Positions 5,186 through 12,148 of a stretch of 12,305 nt of DNA are shown one piece after another (the first letter of the stretch is position 1; each line of letters begins with the position of its first letter). The position numbers and the translations under genes are program-made. Source of the DNA: CAWEHQ01 sp051001995 (GTDB lineage: Bacteria > Actinomycetota > Thermoleophilia > Solirubrobacterales > Thermoleophilaceae); contig JBPCMT010000158.1 of NCBI GenBank assembly GCA_051001995.1, forward strand, positions 1 to 12,305. Reading direction: 5' to 3'. Below the pieces are notes generated by a model that was not told the DNA's origin, did not search any database, and saw nothing but the letters and a program-made list of their open reading frames with translations.

Positions 5186-6535
5186 ATGCCCGATCAGCCC
5201 ATGACCGCCGACGACGTCAAGGCCCTGGTGGACGAGCGCGACATCCGCTTCATCCGCCTCTGGTTCACCGACATCCTCGGTCAGCTCAAGAGCTTCTCGG
5301 TCAACACCCAGGAGCTCGACGACGCGTTCGAGGGCGGCATGGGCTTCGACGGATCGTCGATCACGGGCTTCAACGCGATCGAGGAGTCCGACATGATCGC
5401 GATGCCGGACCCGTCCACGTTCGCCGTGCTCCCGTGGCGGCCGGAGGACAAGGGCGTGGCGCGGATGTTCTGCGACGTGGTCACGCCGAGCCGCGAGCCG
5501 TATGAGGGCGATCCGCGCCACGTGCTGCGTCGGGCGCTGGAACGGGCGCAGAGCATGGGCTTCGACGCGTTCAACGTCGGGCCCGAGCTCGAGTACTTCT
5601 ACTTCCGCAGCGCGCGCCCGGAGAACGGGCAGCCGGAGGTCCTCGACGAGGGCGGCTACTTCGACCTGACGACGCTCGACGCCGGCTCCGACGTCCGCCG
5701 CGAGACCGTGCTCGCGCTCGAGCAGCTCGGCATCCACATCGAGTACACCCACCACGAGGTCGGGCCCTCACAGCACGAGATCGACATGCGTTACGCGCCC
5801 GCGCTGAAGATGGCCGACGACTGCATGACCTACCGCATCACGGTCAAGGAGTACGCGATGAAGTACGGCTGGCACGCGACGTTCATGCCCAAGCCGCTGT
5901 TCGGCGAGAACGGGTCGGGCATGCACACACACCAGTCGCTGTTCAAGGGCGATCGCAACGCCTTCTACGACGCCGACGACCAGTACTTCCTCTCCGACAC
6001 CGGCAAGCAGTTCATCGCCGGCCAGCTCAAGCACGCCCGCGAGGTCTCCTCGATCTTCGCCCAGTGGGTGAACTCCTACAAGCGGCTCGTGCCCGGGTAT
6101 GAGGCGCCGGTCTACATCGCCTGGTCGCGGCGCAACCGCTCGGCGCTCGTGCGGGTACCGCTCTATCACCCCGGCAAGGAGCAGGCGACACGGATGGAGC
6201 TGCGCTGCCCCGACCCGGCGTGCAACCCCTACCTGACGTTCGCGGCGCTTCTTCAGGCCGGGCTCGAGGGGATCGAGAAGGGCTACGAGCTGCCCGAGCC
6301 GATGGAGAAGAACCTCTACCATCTGTCGCCCGACGAGCGCCGCCGCCAGGGCATCGAGCAGCTGCCCGAGACGCTCGGCGAGGCGATCGAGCTGACCGCG
6401 GAGTCCGAGCTGGTGCTGCGCACGCTCGGCGAGCACATGTTCAACCGCTACGTCGAGATCAAGCGCCAGGAGTGGGAGGACTACCGCGTGCAGGTCTCAC
6501 CCTGGGAGATCGACCGCTACATGTCGATCCTGTAG
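5186..6535 (+). CDS. glnA: glutamine synthetase, type I-alpha
   Basis: A 449-residue GSI enzyme that makes glutamine from glutamate, ammonia and ATP in the cytoplasm as a dodecamer. The N-terminal beta-grasp domain is at about 8-105 (FTDILGQLKSF, FDGSSITGFNAIEESDM). The catalytic domain has NVGPELEYFYF (130-140), HHEVGPSQHEID (189-200), the NGSGMH motif (242-247), KRLVPGYEAP (299-308), NRSALVRVP (317-325) and ELRCPDPACNPYL (338-350). The length matches the alpha subtype (about 440-450) and lacks the roughly 25-residue beta insertion, so control by adenylylation is unlikely even though Tyr378 is present in NLYHLSPDE. The Bacillus feedback residue Arg62 is replaced by Ala64. AAGGGGAG eight bases upstream fixes the ATG. 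It is convergent with the DUF255 gene. Confidence 0.98.
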   Translation: MPDQPMTADDVKALVDERDIRFIRLWFTDILGQLKSFSVNTQELDDAFEGGMGFDGSSITGFNAIEESDMIAMPDPSTFAVLPWRPEDKGVARMFCDVVTPSREPYEGDPRHVLRRALERAQSMGFDAFNVGPELEYFYFRSARPENGQPEVLDEGGYFDLTTLDAGSDVRRETVLALEQLGIHIEYTHHEVGPSQHEIDMRYAPALKMADDCMTYRITVKEYAMKYGWHATFMPKPLFGENGSGMHTHQSLFKGDRNAFYDADDQYFLSDTGKQFIAGQLKHAREVSSIFAQWVNSYKRLVPGYEAPVYIAWSRRNRSALVRVPLYHPGKEQATRMELRCPDPACNPYLTFAALLQAGLEGIEKGYELPEPMEKNLYHLSPDERRRQGIEQLPETLGEAIELTAESELVLRTLGEHMFNRYVEIKRQEWEDYRVQVSPWEIDRYMSIL

Positions 6536-6584
6536 GTCCGGACAGCTTCGCCTGGCGGCGTCATCGGTCGCTCTCCGGACCTAC
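6532..6584. terminator. 11-bp inverted repeat between convergent glnA and DUF255 genes
   Basis: GTAGGTCCGGA (6532-6542) and TCCGGACCTAC (6574-6584) are perfect complements separated by 31 bases. The left arm includes the glnA stop codon. The arrangement suits a bidirectional terminator or a 3'-end stability stem. There is no T tract. Confidence 0.55.
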
Positions 6585-6601
6585 GGTGGCCGCTTGGTTA
6601 G

Positions 6602-8560
6602 CTAGCGCAGCAGCGCCGCCAGCTCGGCCGGCTCGGTGACCGGCCGTCGGCACGCGAAGTCCTGGCAGACGTAGGCGGCGGGCCGGCCGTCCACCGGCGT
6701 GCGCCCGGCCAGCAGCGGCACCCCGTCCGGCGCGCCGCCGGCGAGCACCATGTAGGGGCGAAACTCCGCGCGCGCGACGTGCTCGAGCGTGCTCGTGTCG
6801 TCGCCGACCAGCGCGACCTCCTTGATCGTCGCGAAGTGGAAGGCCATCGCCTGGAGCAGGTGGGCGAAGGCCAGCGGGGCGCGCTCGGTGAGCTTGCCGA
6901 CCAGGCGGAAGACCCCCACGGCCCGCTCCTCGTAGGCGCGCTCGCCGGTCAGCGCGGCCAGCCGCAGCAGCCCGTAGGCGGCGCTCGAGTTGCCGGCCGG
7001 AATTGGCGTGTCCTCCATGTCCTTGCGGCGCGCCACGAGCCGCTCGTGGTCGGATGAGGTCTCGAAGAAGCCGCCGTTGCGCTCGTCGCCGAAGCGCTCG
7101 ATCATCGTGTCCGCCGTTTCGCGCGCGGCGCGGAACCAGCGCGGGTCGAAGCTGCTCTCGTACAGCGTCAGCAGCGCCTCGAGCAGGTAGGCATGGTCCT
7201 CGAGGTAGGCGTTCAGGCGCGCCTCGCCGTCCTTCCAGGTGCGGCGCAGGCGACCGTCCGGCCCGCGCAGCTCGTCCCACACGAACTCGGCGCAGGCGGT
7301 CGCGGCATCGAGGTAGCGCTGGGCGCCCAGCTTCGCCCCCGCCTCGGCGAGCGCCGAGATCATGAGGGCGTTCCAGGAGGCGAGGCGCTTGTCGTCGAGG
7401 CCGGGCCAGGGGCGCTGGGCGCGGACCTCGTAGAGGCGACGCCTGATCTCCTCGATCTCGGCGGGTCGCTCCGTTGCGCGCACGAGGATGTTGCGTCCCT
7501 CGAAGTTGCCCTGCTCGGTGGCGCCGAAGTGGGCGCGCGCGGCTTCGAACAGCTCGTCGTCCGCAAGCGCCTCGCGTAGCTCGTCGAGCGTCCAGACGTA
7601 GAAGCGCCCCTCCTCGCCCTCGGAGTCCGCGTCCAGCGCGGAGTAGAAGCCGCCCTCGGGCGCGCGCATCTCCCGCAGCGCCCAGTCCAGCGTCTCCTGG
7701 CAGATCTCGCCGAGGAAGCGCTCGCCCGACACCTGCCAGCCGTGGAGGTAGGCGCGGGCGAGCAGCGCGTTGTCATAGAGCATCTTCTCGAAGTGGGGGA
7801 CGACCCACTGAGCGTCAACCGAGTACCGCGCGAAGCCGCCGCCGACCTGGTCGTAGATGCCCCCCGACGCCATCGCCCGCAGCGTCGCGGTGGACATCTC
7901 GTGCTCGCCGCGCTGGAGCAGGAACTCGAGCGCGGTGGGCTGGGGGAACTTCGGCGCGCCGCCAAAGCCACCCGACGCGCGGTCGTAGGTGTCGCCGATC
8001 GCGCCCACAGCCTTGCCCAGGAGCTGGGGGTGCAGGCGCTCGTCCGAGGGCGCCAGGCGAGCGGCGCCGGAGAGCGCCTCGGGCGCCGATGCGCTGCGCT
8101 CGCGGATCTCCTCGCGGCGGGTGTCCCAGGCGTCCGCCACCGCCTCGAGCACGCGTCGCCAGTCGGGCATCCCGTGCCGCGGCTCGGGCGGGAAGTAGGT
8201 GCCGGCGTGGAAGGGCACCTGGTCGGGGGTGAGGAACACGTTGAGCGGCCAGCCGCCGTGCCCGGTCATCGCCTGGCAGGCCTCCATGTAGATCGCGTCC
8301 ACGTCGGGGCGCTCCTCGCGGTCCACCTTCACGCACACGAAGCGCTCATTCATCAGCGCCGCCGTATCCGCATCCTCGAATGACTCGCGCTCCATCACGT
8401 GGCACCAGTGGCAGGCCGAGTAGCCGATAGAGACGAGCAGCGGCCGGTCCTCGGCGCGTGCCCGCGCGAGCGCCTCCTCCCCCCACGGGTACCAGTCGAC
8501 CGGGTTGTCGCGGTGCTGGAGGAGGTACGGCGACGTCTCGTCTGCCAGGCGATTGGGCAT
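6602..8560 (-). CDS. DUF255 thioredoxin-fold / six-hairpin glycosidase-like protein (YyaL / SPATA20 family)
   Basis: A 652-residue cytoplasmic protein of a widely conserved but poorly understood family. Residues 1-165 form the DUF255 thioredoxin-like domain: the invariant start RLADETSPYLLQHRDNPVDW (4-23), a CHWC redox centre (C50, C53), VKVDREERPDVDAIYM (77-92) and GGWPLNVFLTPD (102-113). The remainder is an alpha/alpha-barrel like six-hairpin glycosidases or N-acylglucosamine epimerases, with the typical PHFEKMLYDNALL and PAGNSSAA motifs. Family length is about 650-690, so it is complete. The tail carries two further cysteines in CQDFACRRP. A role in protein or sugar thiol handling is often suggested but unproven. 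It has a TAGCCT -10 six bases before the ATG and no Shine-Dalgarno, so it is probably leaderless. It is divergent from the metallophosphoesterase gene. Confidence 0.95.
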   Translation of the reverse strand: MPNRLADETSPYLLQHRDNPVDWYPWGEEALARARAEDRPLLVSIGYSACHWCHVMERESFEDADTAALMNERFVCVKVDREERPDVDAIYMEACQAMTGHGGWPLNVFLTPDQVPFHAGTYFPPEPRHGMPDWRRVLEAVADAWDTRREEIRERSASAPEALSGAARLAPSDERLHPQLLGKAVGAIGDTYDRASGGFGGAPKFPQPTALEFLLQRGEHEMSTATLRAMASGGIYDQVGGGFARYSVDAQWVVPHFEKMLYDNALLARAYLHGWQVSGERFLGEICQETLDWALREMRAPEGGFYSALDADSEGEEGRFYVWTLDELREALADDELFEAARAHFGATEQGNFEGRNILVRATERPAEIEEIRRRLYEVRAQRPWPGLDDKRLASWNALMISALAEAGAKLGAQRYLDAATACAEFVWDELRGPDGRLRRTWKDGEARLNAYLEDHAYLLEALLTLYESSFDPRWFRAARETADTMIERFGDERNGGFFETSSDHERLVARRKDMEDTPIPAGNSSAAYGLLRLAALTGERAYEERAVGVFRLVGKLTERAPLAFAHLLQAMAFHFATIKEVALVGDDTSTLEHVARAEFRPYMVLAGGAPDGVPLLAGRTPVDGRPAAYVCQDFACRRPVTEPAELAALLR

Positions 8561-8566
8561 GGCCTG

Positions 8567-8572
8567 AGGCTA
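8567..8572 (-). promoter_or_regulatory. -10 element, leaderless DUF255 transcript
   Basis: The minus strand reads TAGCCT, then six bases, then the ATG at 8560. This spacing places the transcription start at the A of the start codon. Confidence 0.5.
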
Positions 8573-8592
8573 CCCCCGACGGTGCTGGCACC

Positions 8593-8598
8593 TAACAT
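8593..8598 (+). promoter_or_regulatory. -10 element for the metallophosphoesterase transcript
   Basis: TAACAT lies eight bases before an ATG at 8607 that opens a short leader frame, and 31 bases before the GTG of the main gene. It is back to back with the DUF255 promoter in a 69-bp gap. Confidence 0.5.
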
Positions 8599-8606
8599 TC
8601 TCGGTC

Positions 8607-8633
8607 ATGCCGGGCGGTAGGGGAAGGCGGTGA
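8607..8633 (+). CDS. possible leaderless 8-residue leader peptide
   Basis: ATG at 8607 opens MPGGRGRR and stops at TGA 8631-8633, which overlaps the GTG start (8630-8632) of the metallophosphoesterase gene as GTGA. The spacing from TAACAT fits a leaderless start. It could deliver ribosomes to the GTG by coupling. The frame is so short that chance is a real alternative. Confidence 0.25.
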   Translation: MPGGRGRR

Positions 8634-9520
8634 GACCGCGCAGGCGTTCGCTCGGCCTGCTCGCCGTGGCCGCGCTTGTCGTGGCCGCGGTCGTCCTCGG
8701 GGCGTCGTTCCTCTACCAGGGCTCGGCCCCGACCGAGGTCTCCGGCTCCACGGACGACGGCGCGACGGTGGTCTGGGCGGTCGGCGACGGCGGCGACGGA
8801 AGCGACGCCGCGCAGGAGGTCGCGGACATGATCGAGGAGGACGAGCCGGACCGGCTGCTCTACCTCGGCGACGTCTACGAGACCGGGACGGCGGAGGAGT
8901 TCGACGAGAACTACGACCCTGTGTACGGCGACCTGACCGAGATCACCGCGCCGACGCCCGGAAACCACGAGTACTTCGAGCGCGACGAGGGCTACCTGCC
9001 CTACTGGGAGGAGCAGACCGGCAGCGAGCAGCCGCTGTTCTACTCGTTCGAGCTCGGCGGCTGGGAGATCATCAGTCTCAACTCGGAGAACGGGCTCGAG
9101 CCGAAGGACGAGCAGCTCGCGTTCCTCGAGGACGAGCTCTCAGAGCCCGGCACCTGCCGGCTGCCGTTCTGGCACACGGCTCGCTACAGCGCGGTGCCGG
9201 ACAGCGACGAGCGGGTGGTCGAGCCGTTCTGGGACGCGCTTCAGGGTCACACCGAGATCATCCTCAGCGCCCACGAGCACAACATGCAGCGCTTCGAGCC
9301 GATCCGCGGGATGACGCAGCTGGTGTCGGGCGCCGGGGGCCACGGCCTCTACGACCTCGACCCCGAGGATCCGCGCCTCGCCTTCGGCGACGACGAGACC
9401 TACGGCGCGCTGCGCCTCGAGCTCGAGCCGGGGCTGGCGCGCTACGCCTTCGTCGCCGGCGACGGCGAGGTGCTGGACGAGGGCGAGATCCGCTGCGAGC
9501 CGCTCGAGGGCGGCCTCTAG
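8630..9520 (+). CDS. exported or membrane-anchored metallophosphoesterase, purple acid phosphatase-like
   Basis: A 296-residue calcineurin-like phosphoesterase. MRPRRR followed by a hydrophobic stretch (residues 8-28) is a signal peptide or anchor, so the enzyme acts outside the membrane. Metal-ligand motifs appear in order: VGDGGDG (51-57), LYLGDVYE (77-84), PGNHEYF (110-116), FWHT (180-183) and SAHEHNMQRFE (213-223). The spacing and the HNMQR ending resemble purple acid phosphatases, where GDxxY supplies the Fe(III)-binding tyrosine; here Tyr83 lies one residue closer (GDVY). The usual GHxH is AHEH, keeping both histidines (H215, H217). It likely hydrolyses phosphate monoesters or similar; the substrate is unknown. 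The start is GTG with only a partial ribosome-binding site (GGGGAAGG). Its stop overlaps the convergent acyl-CoA synthetase stop. Confidence 0.91.
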   Translation: MRPRRRSLGLLAVAALVVAAVVLGASFLYQGSAPTEVSGSTDDGATVVWAVGDGGDGSDAAQEVADMIEEDEPDRLLYLGDVYETGTAEEFDENYDPVYGDLTEITAPTPGNHEYFERDEGYLPYWEEQTGSEQPLFYSFELGGWEIISLNSENGLEPKDEQLAFLEDELSEPGTCRLPFWHTARYSAVPDSDERVVEPFWDALQGHTEIILSAHEHNMQRFEPIRGMTQLVSGAGGHGLYDLDPEDPRLAFGDDETYGALRLELEPGLARYAFVAGDGEVLDEGEIRCEPLEGGL

Positions 9521-10941
9521 ACCGCGCTCCCGTCGCGCAGCGTCGCGCGCCTGATCTTGCCGCTCGCGGTCTTTGGCAGCTCGCTCGCGAACTCGACGAT
9601 CCGCGGGTACTTGTAGGGCGCGGTCTCCGCGCGCGCGTGCTCTTGCAGCTCGCGCGCCAGCGCCTCGCTCGGCTCGTGCCCGGGCCGGAGCACCACCACC
9701 GCGCGGACCACCGCCCCGCGGACCTCGTCCGGCGCCGCGACCGCGGCCGTCTCCGCGACCGCCGGATGCGTGGAGAGCGCCGACTCGACCTCGACCGGCC
9801 CGATCCGGTAGCCGGCCGAGATGATCACGTCGTCGCTTCGACCCTCGAACCAGAGGTAGCCGTCCTCGTCCTCGGTCGCGCGGTCGCCGGTCCGCCAGGG
9901 GCCGTCGGGAGGGTCGAGGAAGAACGTCGGCACGGTCGCCGGGTCGACGCAGATCTCGCCATCGTCGATCCAGAGGTCGATCCCCGGAAGCGGCTTGCCC
10001 ATCGAGCCGGGGCGCACGGGCGGGCCGATGGGCATGCCGCAGAGCGCCCCGGTCTCGGTCTGCCCGTAGCCGTCGTGGACGGCCACGCCCGCCGTCTCCT
10101 GCCAGAGGCAGGTCACGTCCGCGTCGAGCGGCTCGCCGGCCGCGACCGCGTGACGCAACGAGGAAAGCGGACGGAGGGCCGCCAGCTTCGCCACCGCGCG
10201 GTACTCCGTCGGCGCCATGCAGAGCACGTCTACGCGCTCGCGCTCGACCGTGTCCAGACGTCGCTCGGGCTCGAAGCGCCCCTCGACGAGCAGCGCGGCG
10301 GCGCCGCGGACCCAGGGCGCGACGAACGCGTTGCGGGCCGACTTGGACCATCCGCTGGCGGCGGTGCACCAGCAGAGGTCGCCCGGCCGAGCGCCGAACC
10401 AGTGCTCGGCCTGGAGGCGCTGTCCGGCGAGGTAGCGCTGGCCGTGGAGCACCGGCTTGGGCTCCCCCGAGGTCCCGGAGGTGAACACCACGAGCGCGGG
10501 GTCCTCGGGGCCCAGCTCGGCGGGGGGCGCCGGCGCCGACTCGTAGTGGCGCTCGTCGGGGACCGAGAGGACCGGGCCGCCGAAGCCGGTCGCCGCCACC
10601 GAGTCGAGGTGGTGCTCGTCGCAGACCACCAGCCGCGGCTCGACGCGCTCCATTCGTCGCCGCAGGTCCGCCGATCGCAGCTGGAGTGTGCACGGGAGCG
10701 CCACCGCGCCGAGGCGCCAGCAAGCGACCATGGCATGGACCCAATCGGGGCGGTTGCCGACGAGCGTCATCACCACGTCGCCGCGGCCGGCGCCGCGGGC
10801 GGCGAGCGTCCCCGCCAGGCGAGCCGAGCGCTCGGCGACCGCGCCGAACGACAGCTCCTGCCGGCGACGGTCCTCCGCGACCCCCACGAGCGCGAGCCGG
10901 TCCGGCGGGGCGGCGTCCACGAAGTCGCGGGCGAAGTTCAC
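9517..10941 (-). CDS. acyl-CoA synthetase, medium-chain (ACSM-like), ANL superfamily
   Basis: A 474-residue AMP-forming ligase that activates a carboxylic acid to its CoA thioester by way of an acyl-adenylate. Motifs are the P-loop FTSGTSGEPKP (153-163), DGYGQTETG (290-298), TGD (351-353), GRSDDVIISAGYRIGPVEVE (367-386), and the catalytic C-terminal lysine K462 in PKTASGKIRR (457-466). ASGWSKSARNAFVAPW (195-210) and YKYPRIVEF (443-451) resemble the medium-chain ACSM subgroup. It is shorter than the 530-580 residues typical there, mainly at the N-terminus. The open frame runs far upstream, but homology begins at NFARDFVDAAPPDRLA. The GTG at 10941-10939, six bases after TACGAT, is the evident start. 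It is divergent from the glycosyltransferase. A downstream acyl-CoA dehydrogenase suggests fatty or branched acid catabolism. Confidence 0.95.
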   Translation of the reverse strand: MNFARDFVDAAPPDRLALVGVAEDRRRQELSFGAVAERSARLAGTLAARGAGRGDVVMTLVGNRPDWVHAMVACWRLGAVALPCTLQLRSADLRRRMERVEPRLVVCDEHHLDSVAATGFGGPVLSVPDERHYESAPAPPAELGPEDPALVVFTSGTSGEPKPVLHGQRYLAGQRLQAEHWFGARPGDLCWCTAASGWSKSARNAFVAPWVRGAAALLVEGRFEPERRLDTVERERVDVLCMAPTEYRAVAKLAALRPLSSLRHAVAAGEPLDADVTCLWQETAGVAVHDGYGQTETGALCGMPIGPPVRPGSMGKPLPGIDLWIDDGEICVDPATVPTFFLDPPDGPWRTGDRATEDEDGYLWFEGRSDDVIISAGYRIGPVEVESALSTHPAVAETAAVAAPDEVRGAVVRAVVVLRPGHEPSEALARELQEHARAETAPYKYPRIVEFASELPKTASGKIRRATLRDGSAV

Positions 10942-10947
10942 CGGCGG

Positions 10948-10953
10948 ATCGTA
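10948..10953 (-). promoter_or_regulatory. -10 element, leaderless acyl-CoA synthetase transcript
   Basis: The minus strand reads TACGAT, then six bases, then the GTG start codon. No Shine-Dalgarno sequence is present. Confidence 0.55.
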
Positions 10954-10969
10954 GGCGGGCGCCGCTGGG

Positions 10970-10975
10970 TAGAGT
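10970..10975 (+). promoter_or_regulatory. -10 element, leaderless glycosyltransferase transcript
   Basis: TAGAGT is followed by eight bases and the GTG at 10984. It lies 17 bases from the opposing synthetase -10, so the two polymerases probably exclude each other at this 42-bp divergent site. Confidence 0.5.
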
Positions 10976-10983
10976 CGCCGCCG

Positions 10984-12117
10984 GTGTCCGAGCCCCCGCG
11001 CGTCCTCCAGGTGCTGCAGCCCGAGGACGGTGGGGTGGCGGAGCACGTTCTGCTGCTGGCGCGCGGCCTGGCCCGGCGCGGCTTCTCCGTCGAGGTCGCC
11101 TCGTCGCCCACCAACACGATCCGACCGGCCCTGCGCCGCGAGGGCATCACGAGTCACGCGATCCCGATCGAGCGCCGGCCCAGCGTGGCGGACGTGCGCG
11201 CGGCGCGCGCTGTGCGGGCGCTCGACCGGCGCGGGCGCTACGACCTCGTGCACGCCCACAGCTCCAAGGCTGGGGGCCTGGTCCGCGCCGCGCTTCCGCG
11301 CCGACGCCGGTTCGTCTACACGCCGCACTGCTTCGCGTTCGCCGCGAGCTCGGGGGAGGGGGGAGCCGAGGCGCTCCTCTACCGGGCGCTCGAGCAGGCG
11401 CTCGTCCCGCGGACGGCGGCGATCGTCGCGGTCGCCGACTGGGAGCGGCGGCTGGCCGAGCGGGCGCTGCGCGGAAGCCGGAGTCGCCTGCGGCTGGTGC
11501 GTAACGGCGTGCCGCCGTGTCCGACGGTCGAGCCCGCCCGAGAGCTGCTCGTGTTCGCCGCCGGGCGACCGCTCGCCGGGCTGGTGGCCGTCCTGCGCCC
11601 GCAGAAGGACCCGCTCGGCATGGTGCGCGCCGCGGCGCTGCTCGCCCGGCGCGCGCCCGACGCCGCGCGCGTCGCGATCGTGGGCAACGGCTGGCTCGAG
11701 CCGCAGGTCCGCGCGGCGATCGAGCGCGAGGGCGTGGGGGAGTCGGTACGCTGGTTCCCGTTCGAGCCGCCGGCCGCGCGCTACCTCGCGGCGCTCGACG
11801 TCTTCGTCCTGCCGTCGCTGTGGGAGGCGCTGCCGGTCGCGCCGATCGAGGCGCTCGCGTGCGGCGTCCCGGTGGTGGCCACGCGCGTCGGGGGCGTGCC
11901 GGAGGTCGTCGACCACGGCGGGACCGGCCTGCTCGTCGAGCCGGGTCGGCCCGAGGCGCTCGCGGACGCGCTCGAGACACTGCTGGGCGACCCCGCCCGG
12001 CGCCGGGCGATGGCCGAGCGGGGCCGCCGCGTGGCCGCGGAGCGCTTCGACGTCGAGACGATGGTGCGTGCCACCGAGGCCGTCTACGCCGAGGTCCTGG
12101 CGCAGGCCCGCCGGTAA
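10984..12117 (+). CDS. glycosyltransferase family 4, GT-B fold
   Basis: A 377-residue retaining glycosyltransferase. The N-terminal Rossmann domain has the glycine loop PEDGGVAEHV (13-22) and LVHAHSSKAGG (88-98). The C-terminal nucleotide-sugar domain has LRPQKDP (204-210), DVFVLPSLWEALPVAPIEAL (272-291) with the E-x7-E pair E281/E289, and CGVPVVATRVGGVPEVV (293-309). The length is standard. It transfers a sugar from an NDP-sugar donor to an unknown acceptor, on the cytoplasmic side, probably for envelope lipid or polysaccharide. The open frame extends about 1.3 kb upstream as the antisense of the synthetase. The homology (VLQVLQPEDGG) and the TAGAGT -10 both place the start at the GTG at 10984. 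No partner polysaccharide genes are in the window. Confidence 0.93.
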   Translation: MSEPPRVLQVLQPEDGGVAEHVLLLARGLARRGFSVEVASSPTNTIRPALRREGITSHAIPIERRPSVADVRAARAVRALDRRGRYDLVHAHSSKAGGLVRAALPRRRRFVYTPHCFAFAASSGEGGAEALLYRALEQALVPRTAAIVAVADWERRLAERALRGSRSRLRLVRNGVPPCPTVEPARELLVFAAGRPLAGLVAVLRPQKDPLGMVRAAALLARRAPDAARVAIVGNGWLEPQVRAAIEREGVGESVRWFPFEPPAARYLAALDVFVLPSLWEALPVAPIEALACGVPVVATRVGGVPEVVDHGGTGLLVEPGRPEALADALETLLGDPARRRAMAERGRRVAAERFDVETMVRATEAVYAEVLAQARR

Positions 12118-12120
12118 AAT
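12115..12120 (+). promoter_or_regulatory. -10 for the acyl-CoA dehydrogenase, overlapping the glycosyltransferase stop
   Basis: TAAAAT contains the TAA stop codon of the glycosyltransferase and would start transcription near 12127. This gives a leader of about 22 bases with AGGAG. Confidence 0.5.
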
Positions 12121-12148
12121 GCCCGTCCCACAACCGCTTAGGAGCTCA

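Noticed and set aside
9637..10983. Long plus-strand open frame joined to the front of the glycosyltransferase
   Set aside because: It is antisense to the acyl-CoA synthetase, lacks any recognisable domain, and the GT4 homology begins at the GTG at 10984.
700..12100. Frequent CTCGAG/GAGCTCG words throughout
   Set aside because: They come from common Leu-Glu and Glu-Leu codon pairs (CTC GAG, GAG CTC) in GC-rich genes, not from a dispersed repeat.
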